41,661 nt of DNA, from positions 1 to 41,661 of the forward strand of contig JAKVCC010000001.1 in assembly GCA_022448265.1 (NCBI GenBank), in the 5' to 3' direction. Below, in pieces: positions 1 through 8,243 of the stretch; position 1 is the stretch's first letter, and each line of letters starts with the position of its first letter. The notes under the pieces were generated by a model that saw nothing but the letters and a program-made list of their open reading frames with translations, was not told the DNA's origin and made no database searches. The position numbers and the translations under genes were made by a program. This DNA is from Pirellulales bacterium. Its GTDB lineage: Bacteria; Planctomycetota; Planctomycetia; Pirellulales; Lacipirellulaceae.

Positions 1-726
1 GGCTTCTTCGTTGATGACAGGTCCGCGACCGACGTTGATGATAAATGCACTTGGCTTCATCTGCTGCAGTTGCTGCTCGCCAATCAAATCGACTGTATCT
101 TTGGTGGCGGGGATGGCCGCGATCACGCAATCAGCTTTAGGGAGATAGTTTCCCAGTTCCTCCAAGCTGTCGATTGCGTCCAGGCCATGTTTTTCACCTC
201 TTTCTTTGGTGGGAGATTGAGTCAAAGCGCTGACCCCCATCCCCAGGAATTTCCCCCATCGGGCCAGTTCTTGGCCGACATGGCCCAAACCCAGAATAAG
301 GAGATTGCGACCGCGTAATTCAGTGAGTAAGGGAAGCTCGGGAGTCCAATCTCCCTTGCGCAGAGCGGCGTCCGTGCTGAAAAGTTGCTTTTGAAGTACT
401 AGCGCCAGCATGAAGGCTTGCTCCGCGACTCCCCACTGATGGCCGTAGACATTGCAAACTTTGCAGCCTTCGGGCAAGCTCGCGGACTCAATCCAGTCGG
501 TGCCGGCGCCAACTGAATGTAAGAGTCGGAGCGTACAACTTTGAGGATCGCGCCACGCTGCCTTGAAAACAGACGACACAAACACGTCCGCGTCCGACAA
601 GAGGGTCGCAATTTCGGCATCGCTCTTATCATCGAGCGTTGTGAGGGTGTGGGGAGTGTCTAGTTCCCGGCACAAATAGTCCGCAAACCTTTGGTGTGTA
701 ACAAGTTTTAGGGGAGTTGAGTTCAT
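1..726 (-). CDS. D-2-hydroxyacid dehydrogenase, NAD-binding (3' end outside window)
   Basis: An open frame of 242 codons runs from an ATG at 726 to the window edge without a stop, so the C-terminus is missing. The protein belongs to the D-isomer-specific 2-hydroxyacid dehydrogenase family, which interconverts 2-oxo acids and D-2-hydroxy acids with NAD(P)H in the cytoplasm. Visible marks are the dinucleotide-binding GLGHVG at residues 146-151 and the catalytic-arginine segment NVGRGPV (R234); the downstream catalytic Glu and His lie beyond the edge. It follows the dehydratase gene (767-1999) by about 40 bp on the same strand, so the two are probably cotranscribed and act on related sugar or hydroxy acids. 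The exact substrate cannot be read from the sequence. Confidence 0.88.
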   Translation of the reverse strand, partial: MNSTPLKLVTHQRFADYLCRELDTPHTLTTLDDKSDAEIATLLSDADVFVSSVFKAAWRDPQSCTLRLLHSVGAGTDWIESASLPEGCKVCNVYGHQWGVAEQAFMLALVLQKQLFSTDAALRKGDWTPELPLLTELRGRNLLILGLGHVGQELARWGKFLGMGVSALTQSPTKERGEKHGLDAIDSLEELGNYLPKADCVIAAIPATKDTVDLIGEQQLQQMKPSAFIINVGRGPVINEEA

Positions 727-766
727 GTTGACTTCAGATGAATTGATGCAAGGGACAGTGATAGCG

Positions 767-1999
767 TTAATCAAATAGGGACTCACCCGGGGCTAGATAC
801 CGGGCGCAGACTTCCCGGTTGAGTTCGACTCCCAGGCCAGGAGCATCCGACAGTGGGACATATCCGTCGCAGAACAAAGGCACGTCCCGTCTCACCATAT
901 CTCCCACCCAGGGCGTCTCAATCATATGATACTCCAGCCCCAAAAAATTGCGGCAGGTCACTGCCACGTTTGCAGCGGCAATCGTGGCCAAAGCACCGCC
1001 GTTGCCATGGAAGGCCACTGGCAAATGATTTAGCTCTGCGTAGTTGGCGATTCGCTGTAATTCATGCATGCCCCCACAAAAAAGTATGTCAGGGTGCAAT
1101 ATGTCGCACGCCTTGTGATGAATAAAGAGGCGGAATTGTTCTGCCGAGAACATTTCGCCCACACAGATAGCAATCGGGCTTCGCTGTCGAACTTCGGCAC
1201 ACGAATCTGGATTCGTGATGGGAGTTGGGTCCTCAAGCCACAATAGGTTGAGATGAGCCAGCGCGTTGGACACCCGGATTGCATCTGGGGCATTGTATTG
1301 CATGTGACAGTCGACACAGATTTCAAAATCTGGTCCCACCACTTCGCGGACGGCTCCCAATCGCTCCACGATGCGATTGATTTGGCGTAACGTGAGAGAA
1401 CGACCCCAAACATCCTCGACACACTCAGTCGCCATGAAATCGATGTCAAATTTCATTTGGGTGAACCCCGACTTGACAGTGTCGGAGGCCATTTTCTTCC
1501 ATGCGGACAAGTCAACGATGTCGTTCGGGGAACTCCGGTCCAAGTAGACCTTGGCTCGGTCGCGAAAATTACCGCCCAGAAGATGGTAGGCCGGCGTGTT
1601 TAATGCCTTGCCCACCAGATCGCACAAAGCGGTTGCGACTCCGCTTGCCGCCCAAATGACTGGACCCCAGGGGGTGGCCGTGGGCGAACAAAAGTTGACG
1701 GCGTTGCAATCTGGCATGTCGCCGCGTCTCGACTCGTCCGGGTGAGGCGGATGGGTACCGTAAAGCATTTCCGAAACAATCGCATTAACCGTAAACGGAT
1801 CGCGGTCGCGAAAATACTCGCGCATGTAGTCGACGCCTTGGCGGACTCCCATAAAGTCGTCCACTTCACCCAATCCGTAGACACCTGCGTCGGTATCCAC
1901 CCGCACAATTACCTTACTGAGTTTTCGTTCGACTCCTCCGAGACAATGATTGCGGGGGCCCAACAATCGTATCATTCGAATGTCTGTGATCTTCATCAA
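767..1999 (-). CDS. Enolase-superfamily acid-sugar dehydratase (mandelate racemase/ManD-like)
   Basis: A 410-residue protein with the two-domain layout of the mandelate racemase/muconate lactonizing enzyme group: an N-terminal capping domain (about 1-130) and a TIM-like barrel. Metal ligands are recognisable as D230, E256 (in LEDP) and E282 (in VGEM). The D230-C-H232 pattern plus H331 (AFHGNG) resembles the DxH and His acid/base set of mannonate/gluconate dehydratases, while K183-F-D185 sits where other subgroups carry KxK. I infer Mg-dependent syn dehydration of an aldonic or uronic acid to a 2-keto-3-deoxy acid. ATG codons are doubled at 1999/1996 and no strong Shine-Dalgarno was seen. It diverges from the lyase at 2382, a logical next enzyme. 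Exact substrate unknown. Confidence 0.88.
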   Translation of the reverse strand: MMKITDIRMIRLLGPRNHCLGGVERKLSKVIVRVDTDAGVYGLGEVDDFMGVRQGVDYMREYFRDRDPFTVNAIVSEMLYGTHPPHPDESRRGDMPDCNAVNFCSPTATPWGPVIWAASGVATALCDLVGKALNTPAYHLLGGNFRDRAKVYLDRSSPNDIVDLSAWKKMASDTVKSGFTQMKFDIDFMATECVEDVWGRSLTLRQINRIVERLGAVREVVGPDFEICVDCHMQYNAPDAIRVSNALAHLNLLWLEDPTPITNPDSCAEVRQRSPIAICVGEMFSAEQFRLFIHHKACDILHPDILFCGGMHELQRIANYAELNHLPVAFHGNGGALATIAAANVAVTCRNFLGLEYHMIETPWVGDMVRRDVPLFCDGYVPLSDAPGLGVELNREVCARYLAPGESLFD

Positions 2000-2381
2000 A
2001 AACTCACGTCCGGTTCGAGTGAAAGCTAGTCTGCATTTCTCACCACCATTCTGCTACGAGTCCGCATGTTATTTACTGCCGCAGAGTCGGCTCGCGCAAC
2101 TCAATCCTTGACGTATCACAATACGCCTCTGGTTGAACCGATTTAGCAAATAATTTGTGGCCCTTTACGACGTAGCTGGTGAGAAATGCGGGCATGAGCA
2201 AGGAGTAGCTAAAATCTGGATATATGCTTTGGGGTAACGCACCGGGTATTGGCTTGAATGGCATGTTAACCTATGGTATTTAAGTTAGTAATTAACATAA
2301 GCGATAACTCTCGCGTTGCACATCGGGTACGGGCAAGTTTTCTGTTCTTCTCCCGTACACGTCATCTAAAAGGAGTTTCTA
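2000..2381. other. Divergent intergenic region, 382 bp, AT-rich centre
   Basis: No convincing gene. The interval separates the leftward dehydratase from the rightward lyase, so it must carry promoters for both directions. The AT-rich part around 2255-2310 contains a 7-bp dyad listed separately. A 63-codon leftward frame (2073-2264) exists but has no recognisable motif and was not accepted. At the right end is the lyase ribosome binding site (AGGAG at 2371-2375). Confidence 0.6.
2263..2298. promoter_or_regulatory. ATGTTAA / TTAACAT dyad, possible operator
   Basis: ATGTTAA at 2263-2269 and its exact reverse complement TTAACAT at 2292-2298 have centres 29 bp apart, close to three helical turns. 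It lies between two divergent catabolic genes, where a repressor or activator of the cluster would bind. No regulator gene for this cluster is in the window. A 7-bp dyad in AT-rich DNA can arise by chance, so this is tentative. Confidence 0.25.
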
Positions 2382-3317
2382 GTGCCCCGTTATCCTCAAG
2401 CGATTCTGATCTCCTGTGAAATCCCTTGGGATGAGAACGAGGAGATGATGGAAGATGTTTTTCGGCGGGAGATTCGGCATGTGTTGAAGCATTTCAATCA
2501 TCTCTATGTTTTTGGCACAGCCGGTGAAGGGTATGCCGTCGATACCCGGCGTTTTCGCCAAATCGTTACGGTGTTTCATGAGGAGACGCTGGGGCTTGGC
2601 GAATCTGCTGACGTGCACCCCATGGTAGGTGTCATTGGTCTATCGACTGCCAACGTGATCGAACGCCTGCAACTGGCTTATGATGCGGGATTCCGAGTCT
2701 TTCAGATCTCCCTCCCTCCCTGGGGTGCGCTTAACGATACAGAACTTTTGCGTTATTTTACCGATGTCTGTGGCAATTTTCCGGACTCACAATTTCTGCA
2801 CTACAATTTGCCGCGAGCTGGACGAGTATTGACCGGTGTGGATTACGCACGCTTGATCGAGGCAGTGCCCAATTTGGTGGCTACCAAGAATACTGGTGGT
2901 GGGCTGGCCAGACCTGCGGACTTGCTCGGTCACGCTCCTGAATTACAGCATTTTCTCGGAGAAGAGGGGTTTGCCCATGGCTGCCTGCTGGGAGAGTGCT
3001 CCATACTTTCCGCGCTGGGTCCGATGACACCGCATAAGACTTGGGAGTTGTTTAACGCGGGGCGCACAGGCCAGGTTGAGGAGTTGGTCCAGTTGCAGCA
3101 CGGTTTTTACCAGCTACTACACGGAGTTTTTGGCTCCCTCTTCGCCCAGGGACTTATCGATGGAGCGTACGATAAAATGCTGATGCGGCTGGGCGGATTT
3201 GAAGAAATGCCACTCGCCCTGCTCTCTCCTTATCAGGGCTTTACCGAAGCGGAATATCAGGCGTGTCGCAGTCGGTTTTACGAACAATTTCCGGACTGGA
3301 CGCCCAGGTCAACATGA
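2382..3317 (+). CDS. Dihydrodipicolinate synthase family lyase/aldolase
   Basis: A 311-residue (beta/alpha)8 class I aldolase-family protein. It starts at GTG 2382, chosen because AGGAG at 2371-2375 stands 6 bases upstream. The family motif appears as GTAGEGY (45-51), a variant of GTTGE. The catalytic Tyr is Y141 (HYNLPRAG) and the Schiff-base Lys is K169 (VATKNT). Members cleave or dehydrate 2-keto-3-deoxy acids, N-acetylneuraminate or similar substrates through a lysine imine. Next to an acid-sugar dehydratase, I infer that it processes the 2-keto-3-deoxy acid made there, either by aldol cleavage to pyruvate plus an aldehyde or by dehydration. The family is certain; the particular reaction is not. 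Confidence 0.88.
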   Translation: MPRYPQAILISCEIPWDENEEMMEDVFRREIRHVLKHFNHLYVFGTAGEGYAVDTRRFRQIVTVFHEETLGLGESADVHPMVGVIGLSTANVIERLQLAYDAGFRVFQISLPPWGALNDTELLRYFTDVCGNFPDSQFLHYNLPRAGRVLTGVDYARLIEAVPNLVATKNTGGGLARPADLLGHAPELQHFLGEEGFAHGCLLGECSILSALGPMTPHKTWELFNAGRTGQVEELVQLQHGFYQLLHGVFGSLFAQGLIDGAYDKMLMRLGGFEEMPLALLSPYQGFTEAEYQACRSRFYEQFPDWTPRST

Positions 3318-3548
3318 TGGCATTCGACGAATCATTCTTGAGAGCCTTCAGAAAAATCTACGGCGCTGTGCGCGGGTTTTCTGCCCCCGCACATTTCCAC
3401 ATGCTGTTATAACAACTGACATTTTGAACCTGGATCAGTTCCAATCTCTACCTTAGGTGGGACGTGTTTGTCGAAGAAGATTATTCTTGTTGATCACAAA
3501 CAATGCTTGACTCCATTGTGAGACTGGCACAAGGCGAGGATGCTTGCT

Positions 3549-4412
3549 ATGGCCGATCTAACGAGCATCGAGGACCTTGGCATTCGGGCGGAAGACGTTC
3601 TTGTGCTGAAGGATCCAGAATTCCGGCGAGAGAACGTTTGTATCGTGACCGGTGCGACCAGCGGCATCGGGCAGGCTCTCGCTATCGTGGCCGCGGCTAA
3701 TGGGCTTTCGGTTTTAGGTGTTGGATTGGGTGTTGGAACGAATGAGGAAGCCGGCCAACAGACCGTGGAGGCGGTCGAATCGAGGGGCGGGCAGATGACG
3801 TTTTTGCGTGCTGATCTCACTCGCGATGAAGATATCGAAGCGACCATTGACAAAGCTGCGAGCATGGGCGCCATCAAGTTCCTGGCCAACGTAGCCGGCA
3901 TCCAGAATATCAGTCGCATCGAGGATTTTCCTATGGAGAGATATGACCACATGCAGCGGCTGATGCAGCGGGCTCCGTTTTACCTTTCGAAGCTGGCGAT
4001 ACCACACATGCGAAAGAGCGCGGACAGCACCGGTGTGATTGGCAACATGGGCTCGGTCCACGCGCATGTTGCCACGCTTGCCAAACCTGTCTACTGTATG
4101 GTCAAGTTCGCACTGCGGGGACTTTCGCAATCGATCTCAGCCGAGGGAGGCGGGAAGGTGCGGTCCTTCTCCGTAACAACACCTTACGTGAAGACTCCAC
4201 TTGCGATGAATCAGATACCCGACCAGGCCCGTGTACGAAATATCACGCCAGATGAAGTAGTCCGCGACGTGATGTTAGGTCAAGCACGTGTTAAAGAGAT
4301 GATGACGCCTGTCGAAGCCGCAAATTTGTTCCTTTTTGGATTCTCGCGCCACGCCCGATACCTGGTTGGCGGCGATATGAATTTTGACGGTGGGCAGATA
4401 CTCACATATTAG
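3549..4412 (+). CDS. Short-chain dehydrogenase/reductase
   Basis: A classical-type SDR of 287 residues. The preferred start is ATG 3549: the purine run GGCGAGG (3533-3539) is about 9 bases before it but directly abuts the alternative ATG at 3540. The cofactor motif TGATSGIG is at 34-41, NVAG (a variant of NNAG) at 114-117, and the catalytic set is S169, Y182 and K186 (YCMVK). The C-terminal MNFDGGQ segment is typical of this family. SDRs reduce or oxidise carbonyl/hydroxyl groups with NAD(P)H. A roughly 30-residue N-terminal lead precedes the Rossmann fold. Position between the lyase and the transhydrogenase suggests a redox step on a sugar-acid intermediate; the substrate is not readable. 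Confidence 0.87.
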   Translation: MADLTSIEDLGIRAEDVLVLKDPEFRRENVCIVTGATSGIGQALAIVAAANGLSVLGVGLGVGTNEEAGQQTVEAVESRGGQMTFLRADLTRDEDIEATIDKAASMGAIKFLANVAGIQNISRIEDFPMERYDHMQRLMQRAPFYLSKLAIPHMRKSADSTGVIGNMGSVHAHVATLAKPVYCMVKFALRGLSQSISAEGGGKVRSFSVTTPYVKTPLAMNQIPDQARVRNITPDEVVRDVMLGQARVKEMMTPVEAANLFLFGFSRHARYLVGGDMNFDGGQILTY

Positions 4413-4493
4413 AGTGCTTGGCCTGCAGATGTCGAGCGCAGTGTCACAAGGGTGTATAGTGGTCGTGCTGCGAGCAATCAACCGAGGATAGTC

Positions 4494-5768
4494 ATGCAAA
4501 AAGATGTTGCTTTTCAAATGAGCGGGTCAAATCTTCGTTTTGGTCCTGGCGTGACGAGAGAGATTGGACTCGACTTGAAAGAGATGTCGGCTCAGCGGGT
4601 GATGGTTGTCACGGATCCGCGCCTGGCCAAGTTACCCCCGGTGGATGTAGTAAGACAATCCCTGGACGATTCCAAAATTGCCTACGACCTTTACGATCGA
4701 GTCCGGGTGGAACCATCTGATGAATCCTTTCAGGATGCCATCAAATTCGCGAGTGCCGGAGATTACGACGCGTACGTAGCCGTTGGTGGAGGTTCATCCA
4801 TCGACACGGCCAAAGCAGCTAATCTGTACGCCACCTGGCCCGCAGAATTTATGGATTATGTTAATGCTCCCATCGGTGCAGGAAGACCAGTTCCCGGTCC
4901 TCTCAAACCACTGATCGCCGTGCCCACCACGGCCGGTACGGGGAGTGAGACGACGGGCATCACTATCTTTGACCTGCTGGATCGCCATTGCAAAACGGGA
5001 ATCCGTCATCGGCGGATCCGTCCCACGCTGGGTATCATCGATCCGGAGAATACGCGTACGTTACCACCTCAGGTGGCAGCGGCTTCCGGGCTGGACGTCC
5101 TTTGTCATGCACTGGAATCGTTTACTGCCAAACCGTTCACCGAGCGTCCCTATCCGGAATCGCCTAATCTGCGTCCCGCGTATCAAGGGTCGAATCCCAT
5201 CAGCGATATATGGTCGCTGGAAGCATTGCGGATGACTTCGCAGAACATAGTGCGTGTTTACGACGACCCGGATGACGATTTCGCACGAGCACAAATGATC
5301 CTGGCGTCTGCTTATGCCGGGATGGGGTTTGGTACTGCCGGGGTGCACTTGTGTCATGCGATGAGTTACCCGATCAGCAGTCTGGTCCGTGATTACCATC
5401 CAGCAGGTTATCCCGAGGATCACGCCATGGTGCCGCATGGGGTCTCCGTAGTGTTGACGGCACCAGCCGTTTTTCTTTACACAACTAGTGCCTGTCCGGA
5501 GCGTCATTTGTTGGCGGCCGAGAATCTCGGAGCAAATGTCGAGGGAGTGAATCCGGAAGATGCCGGTAAGTTGTTGAGTGATACAATCATCGAATTCATG
5601 CGCCGACTGAACTTGCCCAACGGATTGTCTGCAGTTGGATTTAAAACCAGCGACATCCCCGCATTGGTGGCCGGCACATTGCCGCAACAGATTCGGCATC
5701 TGGTATCCCGTCCAGCCGAGGCAGACCAGTTCACTCAATTTTTTGAGGAATCGATGACCTTGTGGTAG
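4494..5768 (+). CDS. Hydroxyacid-oxoacid transhydrogenase (ADHFE1-like iron alcohol dehydrogenase)
   Basis: A 424-residue group III iron-containing alcohol dehydrogenase. ATG 4494 is preferred over an upstream in-frame GTG at 4452 because GAGGA (4484-4488) lies 5 bases before it. Long stretches match what I know of the ADHFE1/HOT family, for example NLRFGPGVTREIG, KLPPV, RVEPSD, AYVAVGGGS (94-101), PTTAGTGSETTG and AYQGSNPISDIW. Metal ligands are D201, H205, H288 and H315. HOT couples oxidation of a hydroxy acid (4-hydroxybutyrate in animals) to reduction of 2-oxoglutarate, using bound NAD. I infer cofactor-independent hydride transfer between a pathway hydroxy acid and a keto acid, which fits an acid-sugar cluster. 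The substrate pair here is unproven. Confidence 0.9.
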   Translation: MQKDVAFQMSGSNLRFGPGVTREIGLDLKEMSAQRVMVVTDPRLAKLPPVDVVRQSLDDSKIAYDLYDRVRVEPSDESFQDAIKFASAGDYDAYVAVGGGSSIDTAKAANLYATWPAEFMDYVNAPIGAGRPVPGPLKPLIAVPTTAGTGSETTGITIFDLLDRHCKTGIRHRRIRPTLGIIDPENTRTLPPQVAAASGLDVLCHALESFTAKPFTERPYPESPNLRPAYQGSNPISDIWSLEALRMTSQNIVRVYDDPDDDFARAQMILASAYAGMGFGTAGVHLCHAMSYPISSLVRDYHPAGYPEDHAMVPHGVSVVLTAPAVFLYTTSACPERHLLAAENLGANVEGVNPEDAGKLLSDTIIEFMRRLNLPNGLSAVGFKTSDIPALVAGTLPQQIRHLVSRPAEADQFTQFFEESMTLW

Positions 5769-5798
5769 ATGACCAATTGAAATTCGCCGATACTTGAC

Positions 5799-6716
5799 AT
5801 GTGGGAGCCGGTGGACGGGAGCCTTAGTTTTTTGAGAAAGGGAGAGACTATCATCTTACAGAATCTTGCATCTGAGCTGTGCCCGCCAGTTGAGATGAAT
5901 TACAATTGGGCCGGTAGTAAGCAGCGAGAACAGTACGAGCGAGATTTCGCGTCTCCCTTCGTGGAGCATTTCTTTCCTTTTCTGCTACAGACGTTGGGCA
6001 GCCACCAGATTGATCCGGCCGACGCCCGCTTGCTGGATATCGGCTGTGGCTTTGCCCCGATGGCATACGCCTTCGTGATCTACTCATCGAGTCTTCAGAA
6101 GACCAGCGATGGAGGGGTCCGCTACCTGGGGATCGATATACGAGACGACGCGGTCCAGTGGCTTCAAGATGCGTACAGGAAGTATGAATTTATCCGTTTT
6201 CTCCACCACCAGGCGGACAATAAGAGTGACTATGTCGGTGCGGGAAACACGGTCGCCACGGACTGCGCCTCGGAAGGAAAGACTAGCGCAACATCAAGTG
6301 GCGAAGAGGCAGCCTACAAAATTCCGGAGGATTTTTCGTACAATTTGCAGTGGAGTAGTAGCGTGTTCACGCACTTGACACCGGAGGCCTGCGTGACGGC
6401 CCTCCAAACAATCAACCGCTGCAGCCGGCGGCCGTGTGTGCAAGTAAATACTTGGTTCCTCATTGACGAGCAGAGCAGGTACGCAATGGCCGCCGGCATC
6501 GCCGACCGCCAACTGCCCATCGACTGTGGAAAATTCCTGACTTTTTCCGCGGAGAACCCGCTCTTGACCACCTGCTACAAGATTGAAGCGGTCGAGCAGA
6601 TCTACGACGAAGCCGGACTGGAGATCGTAGAGATCGATCGCGGCTCCTGGAGAGGGAAGGCGTACAACAATCGGGCCAATCATTACCAGGACGTCATTGT
6701 TTCGGTTGCGAAATGA
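5799..6716 (+). CDS. Class I SAM-dependent methyltransferase
   Basis: A 305-residue protein with a Rossmann-type SAM-binding motif LLDIGCGFAP (78-87) and an acidic second strand LGIDIRDD (110-117). A WSSSVFTHL segment resembles the post-IV region of small-molecule and sugar methyltransferases. A polar Ser/Thr/Gly-rich insertion (about 146-172) separates the second strand from that segment and looks like a surface loop. The start is uncertain: ATG 5799 has no clear ribosome site and ATG 5895 is a shorter alternative that still keeps the whole fold. It follows the transhydrogenase by 30 bp and converges on the DUF1501 gene with only 12 bp between the stops. The acceptor substrate is unknown. 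Confidence 0.82.
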   Translation: MWEPVDGSLSFLRKGETIILQNLASELCPPVEMNYNWAGSKQREQYERDFASPFVEHFFPFLLQTLGSHQIDPADARLLDIGCGFAPMAYAFVIYSSSLQKTSDGGVRYLGIDIRDDAVQWLQDAYRKYEFIRFLHHQADNKSDYVGAGNTVATDCASEGKTSATSSGEEAAYKIPEDFSYNLQWSSSVFTHLTPEACVTALQTINRCSRRPCVQVNTWFLIDEQSRYAMAAGIADRQLPIDCGKFLTFSAENPLLTTCYKIEAVEQIYDEAGLEIVEIDRGSWRGKAYNNRANHYQDVIVSVAK

Positions 6717-6728
6717 CTATGAATCGGC

Positions 6729-8228
6729 TTACGCAATCAGGTCGTGGATGACGTGGCCGTGAACGTCTGTAAGCCGGAAGTCGCGTCCCTGGTAACGGTA
6801 TGTAAGCCGCTCGTGGTTGATTCCCATCAGATGCAAGATCGTCGCGTTCATGTCGTGGATGTGCATCGTGCCTGGGGTCCAGTCGTGTTTGCTGGGCTGC
6901 GGATTCATGGTATTGCCGTCGGCATCGACAATATTGTATCCGTAGTCGTCCGTCTGTCCGTAGGTGATGCCCGGTTTCACTCCCCCGCCCGCCATCCAGA
7001 TTGTGAAGCACCGTGGGTGATGATCGCGGCCGTAGTTCTGATTGGTGAGCGCGCCCTGGCAGTAGGCCGTGCGGCCAAACTCGCCGCCCCAGATCACCAG
7101 CGTGTCGTCGAGCATGCCGCGGCCCTTGAGGTCTTTGATCAGTCCGGCGCAGCCCTGATCAATATCTTTGCACTGCGATTCGTGTTCCGTGGGTAAGTTA
7201 TTGTGGGCGTCCCAACCGCGATGAAAAATCTGAATGTTGCGCACCCCCCGCTCCGCCAGGCGACGGGCATTTAAGCAGCAAGCGGCGAAGGTGCCGGGCG
7301 TACGGGCGTCTTCTCCATAGAGCCCAAAGGTCGCCTCACTTTCGTCTGAAAGGTCCATCAGTTCGGGCACGGACGACTGCATGCGGTAGGCCATCTCGTG
7401 CTGCCGGATGCGAGCAAGAATCTCCGGGTCGCCAAAGCGTTCGTGTTGCCCCTGGTTGATGGCGGCTAGCGCATCGAGTTGGACGCGGCGATCGGCGCTA
7501 GTTACGCCGGGTGGATTGCTCAGGTAGAGCACGGGGTCTCCCTCACTGCGCATCAACATTCCCTGATGGTCGGACGGCATAAAGCCGGTTCCCCATAGCC
7601 GGTTGAACAGACTTTGCTCGGCATGGCTCGTTTTGGCGTGCATGACCACGTAGTGCGGCAGGTTGTCGTTGAGACTTCCGAGTCCGTAGCTTAACCAAGC
7701 ACCCAAACTGGGGCGGCCGGGAATCTGGCTGCCAGTTTGGATGTAGGTAATCGCTGGGTCATGGTTGATTGCTTCGGTGAACGTGCTGTGTACGATGCAG
7801 AGATCTTTTGCGACTGTAGCCGTGTGTGGCAGTAGTTCGCTCACCCAAACACCCCGGTCGTTGTTCTCCTGCCGGGTAAACTTGTACTTGGTTGGGGCGA
7901 CTGGTAAGCCGTTTCCCTGATTGGCCGTCATCCCGGTGATCCGCTGTCCGTCTCGAATGGAATCGGGCAACTGCTCGCCGAACATGGCCTGCATTTTTGG
8001 CTTGTAGTCCCAAAGGTCATGGTGGCTGGGACCGCCGCTCATAAACAAATAGATCACCCGTTTAGCCTTGGGCGCGTGATGCAGGCCCGAATGGGCAGAC
8101 GAACTCGCAGCAGTAAGATCCCGTCCCCACAAGCTGGCCATTGCCGCGGTGCCGAGGCCGAGCGCGGCGCGCCCAAACAGTTGGCGGCGAGTCATCATCA
8201 GTTGATGCTCGCGAAAGGGATCAGTCAT
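6729..8228 (-). CDS. DUF1501 protein, Tat-exported
   Basis: A 499-residue DUF1501 protein, a family related to the alkaline phosphatase/sulfatase fold and strongly expanded in planctomycetes. A twin-arginine leader is visible ([18 protein letters not shown], about 13-30), so export through Tat is likely. Family marks are [13 protein letters not shown] near the N-terminus, [11 protein letters not shown] in the centre, and WGGEFGRT followed by [10 protein letters not shown] toward the C-terminus, with clustered His/Asp that could bind metal. ATG 8228 has AGGA 7 bases upstream. It lies 15 bp after the PSD1 gene, the standard pairing for these two families. The biochemical function of the pair is not established; I assign none beyond a probable periplasmic hydrolase-like role. 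Confidence 0.9.
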   Translation of the reverse strand: MTDPFREHQLMMTRRQLFGRAALGLGTAAMASLWGRDLTAASSSAHSGLHHAPKAKRVIYLFMSGGPSHHDLWDYKPKMQAMFGEQLPDSIRDGQRITGMTANQGNGLPVAPTKYKFTRQENNDRGVWVSELLPHTATVAKDLCIVHSTFTEAINHDPAITYIQTGSQIPGRPSLGAWLSYGLGSLNDNLPHYVVMHAKTSHAEQSLFNRLWGTGFMPSDHQGMLMRSEGDPVLYLSNPPGVTSADRRVQLDALAAINQGQHERFGDPEILARIRQHEMAYRMQSSVPELMDLSDESEATFGLYGEDARTPGTFAACCLNARRLAERGVRNIQIFHRGWDAHNNLPTEHESQCKDIDQGCAGLIKDLKGRGMLDDTLVIWGGEFGRTAYCQGALTNQNYGRDHHPRCFTIWMAGGGVKPGITYGQTDDYGYNIVDADGNTMNPQPSKHDWTPGTMHIHDMNATILHLMGINHERLTYRYQGRDFRLTDVHGHVIHDLIA

Positions 8229-8243
8229 TGGAAATTCCTGGTT

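Noticed and set aside
2073-2264. Leftward 63-codon frame in the dehydratase-lyase intergenic region
   Set aside because: AGG is 6 bases before the ATG, but there is no motif or signal, and the position in a divergent promoter region makes chance more likely.
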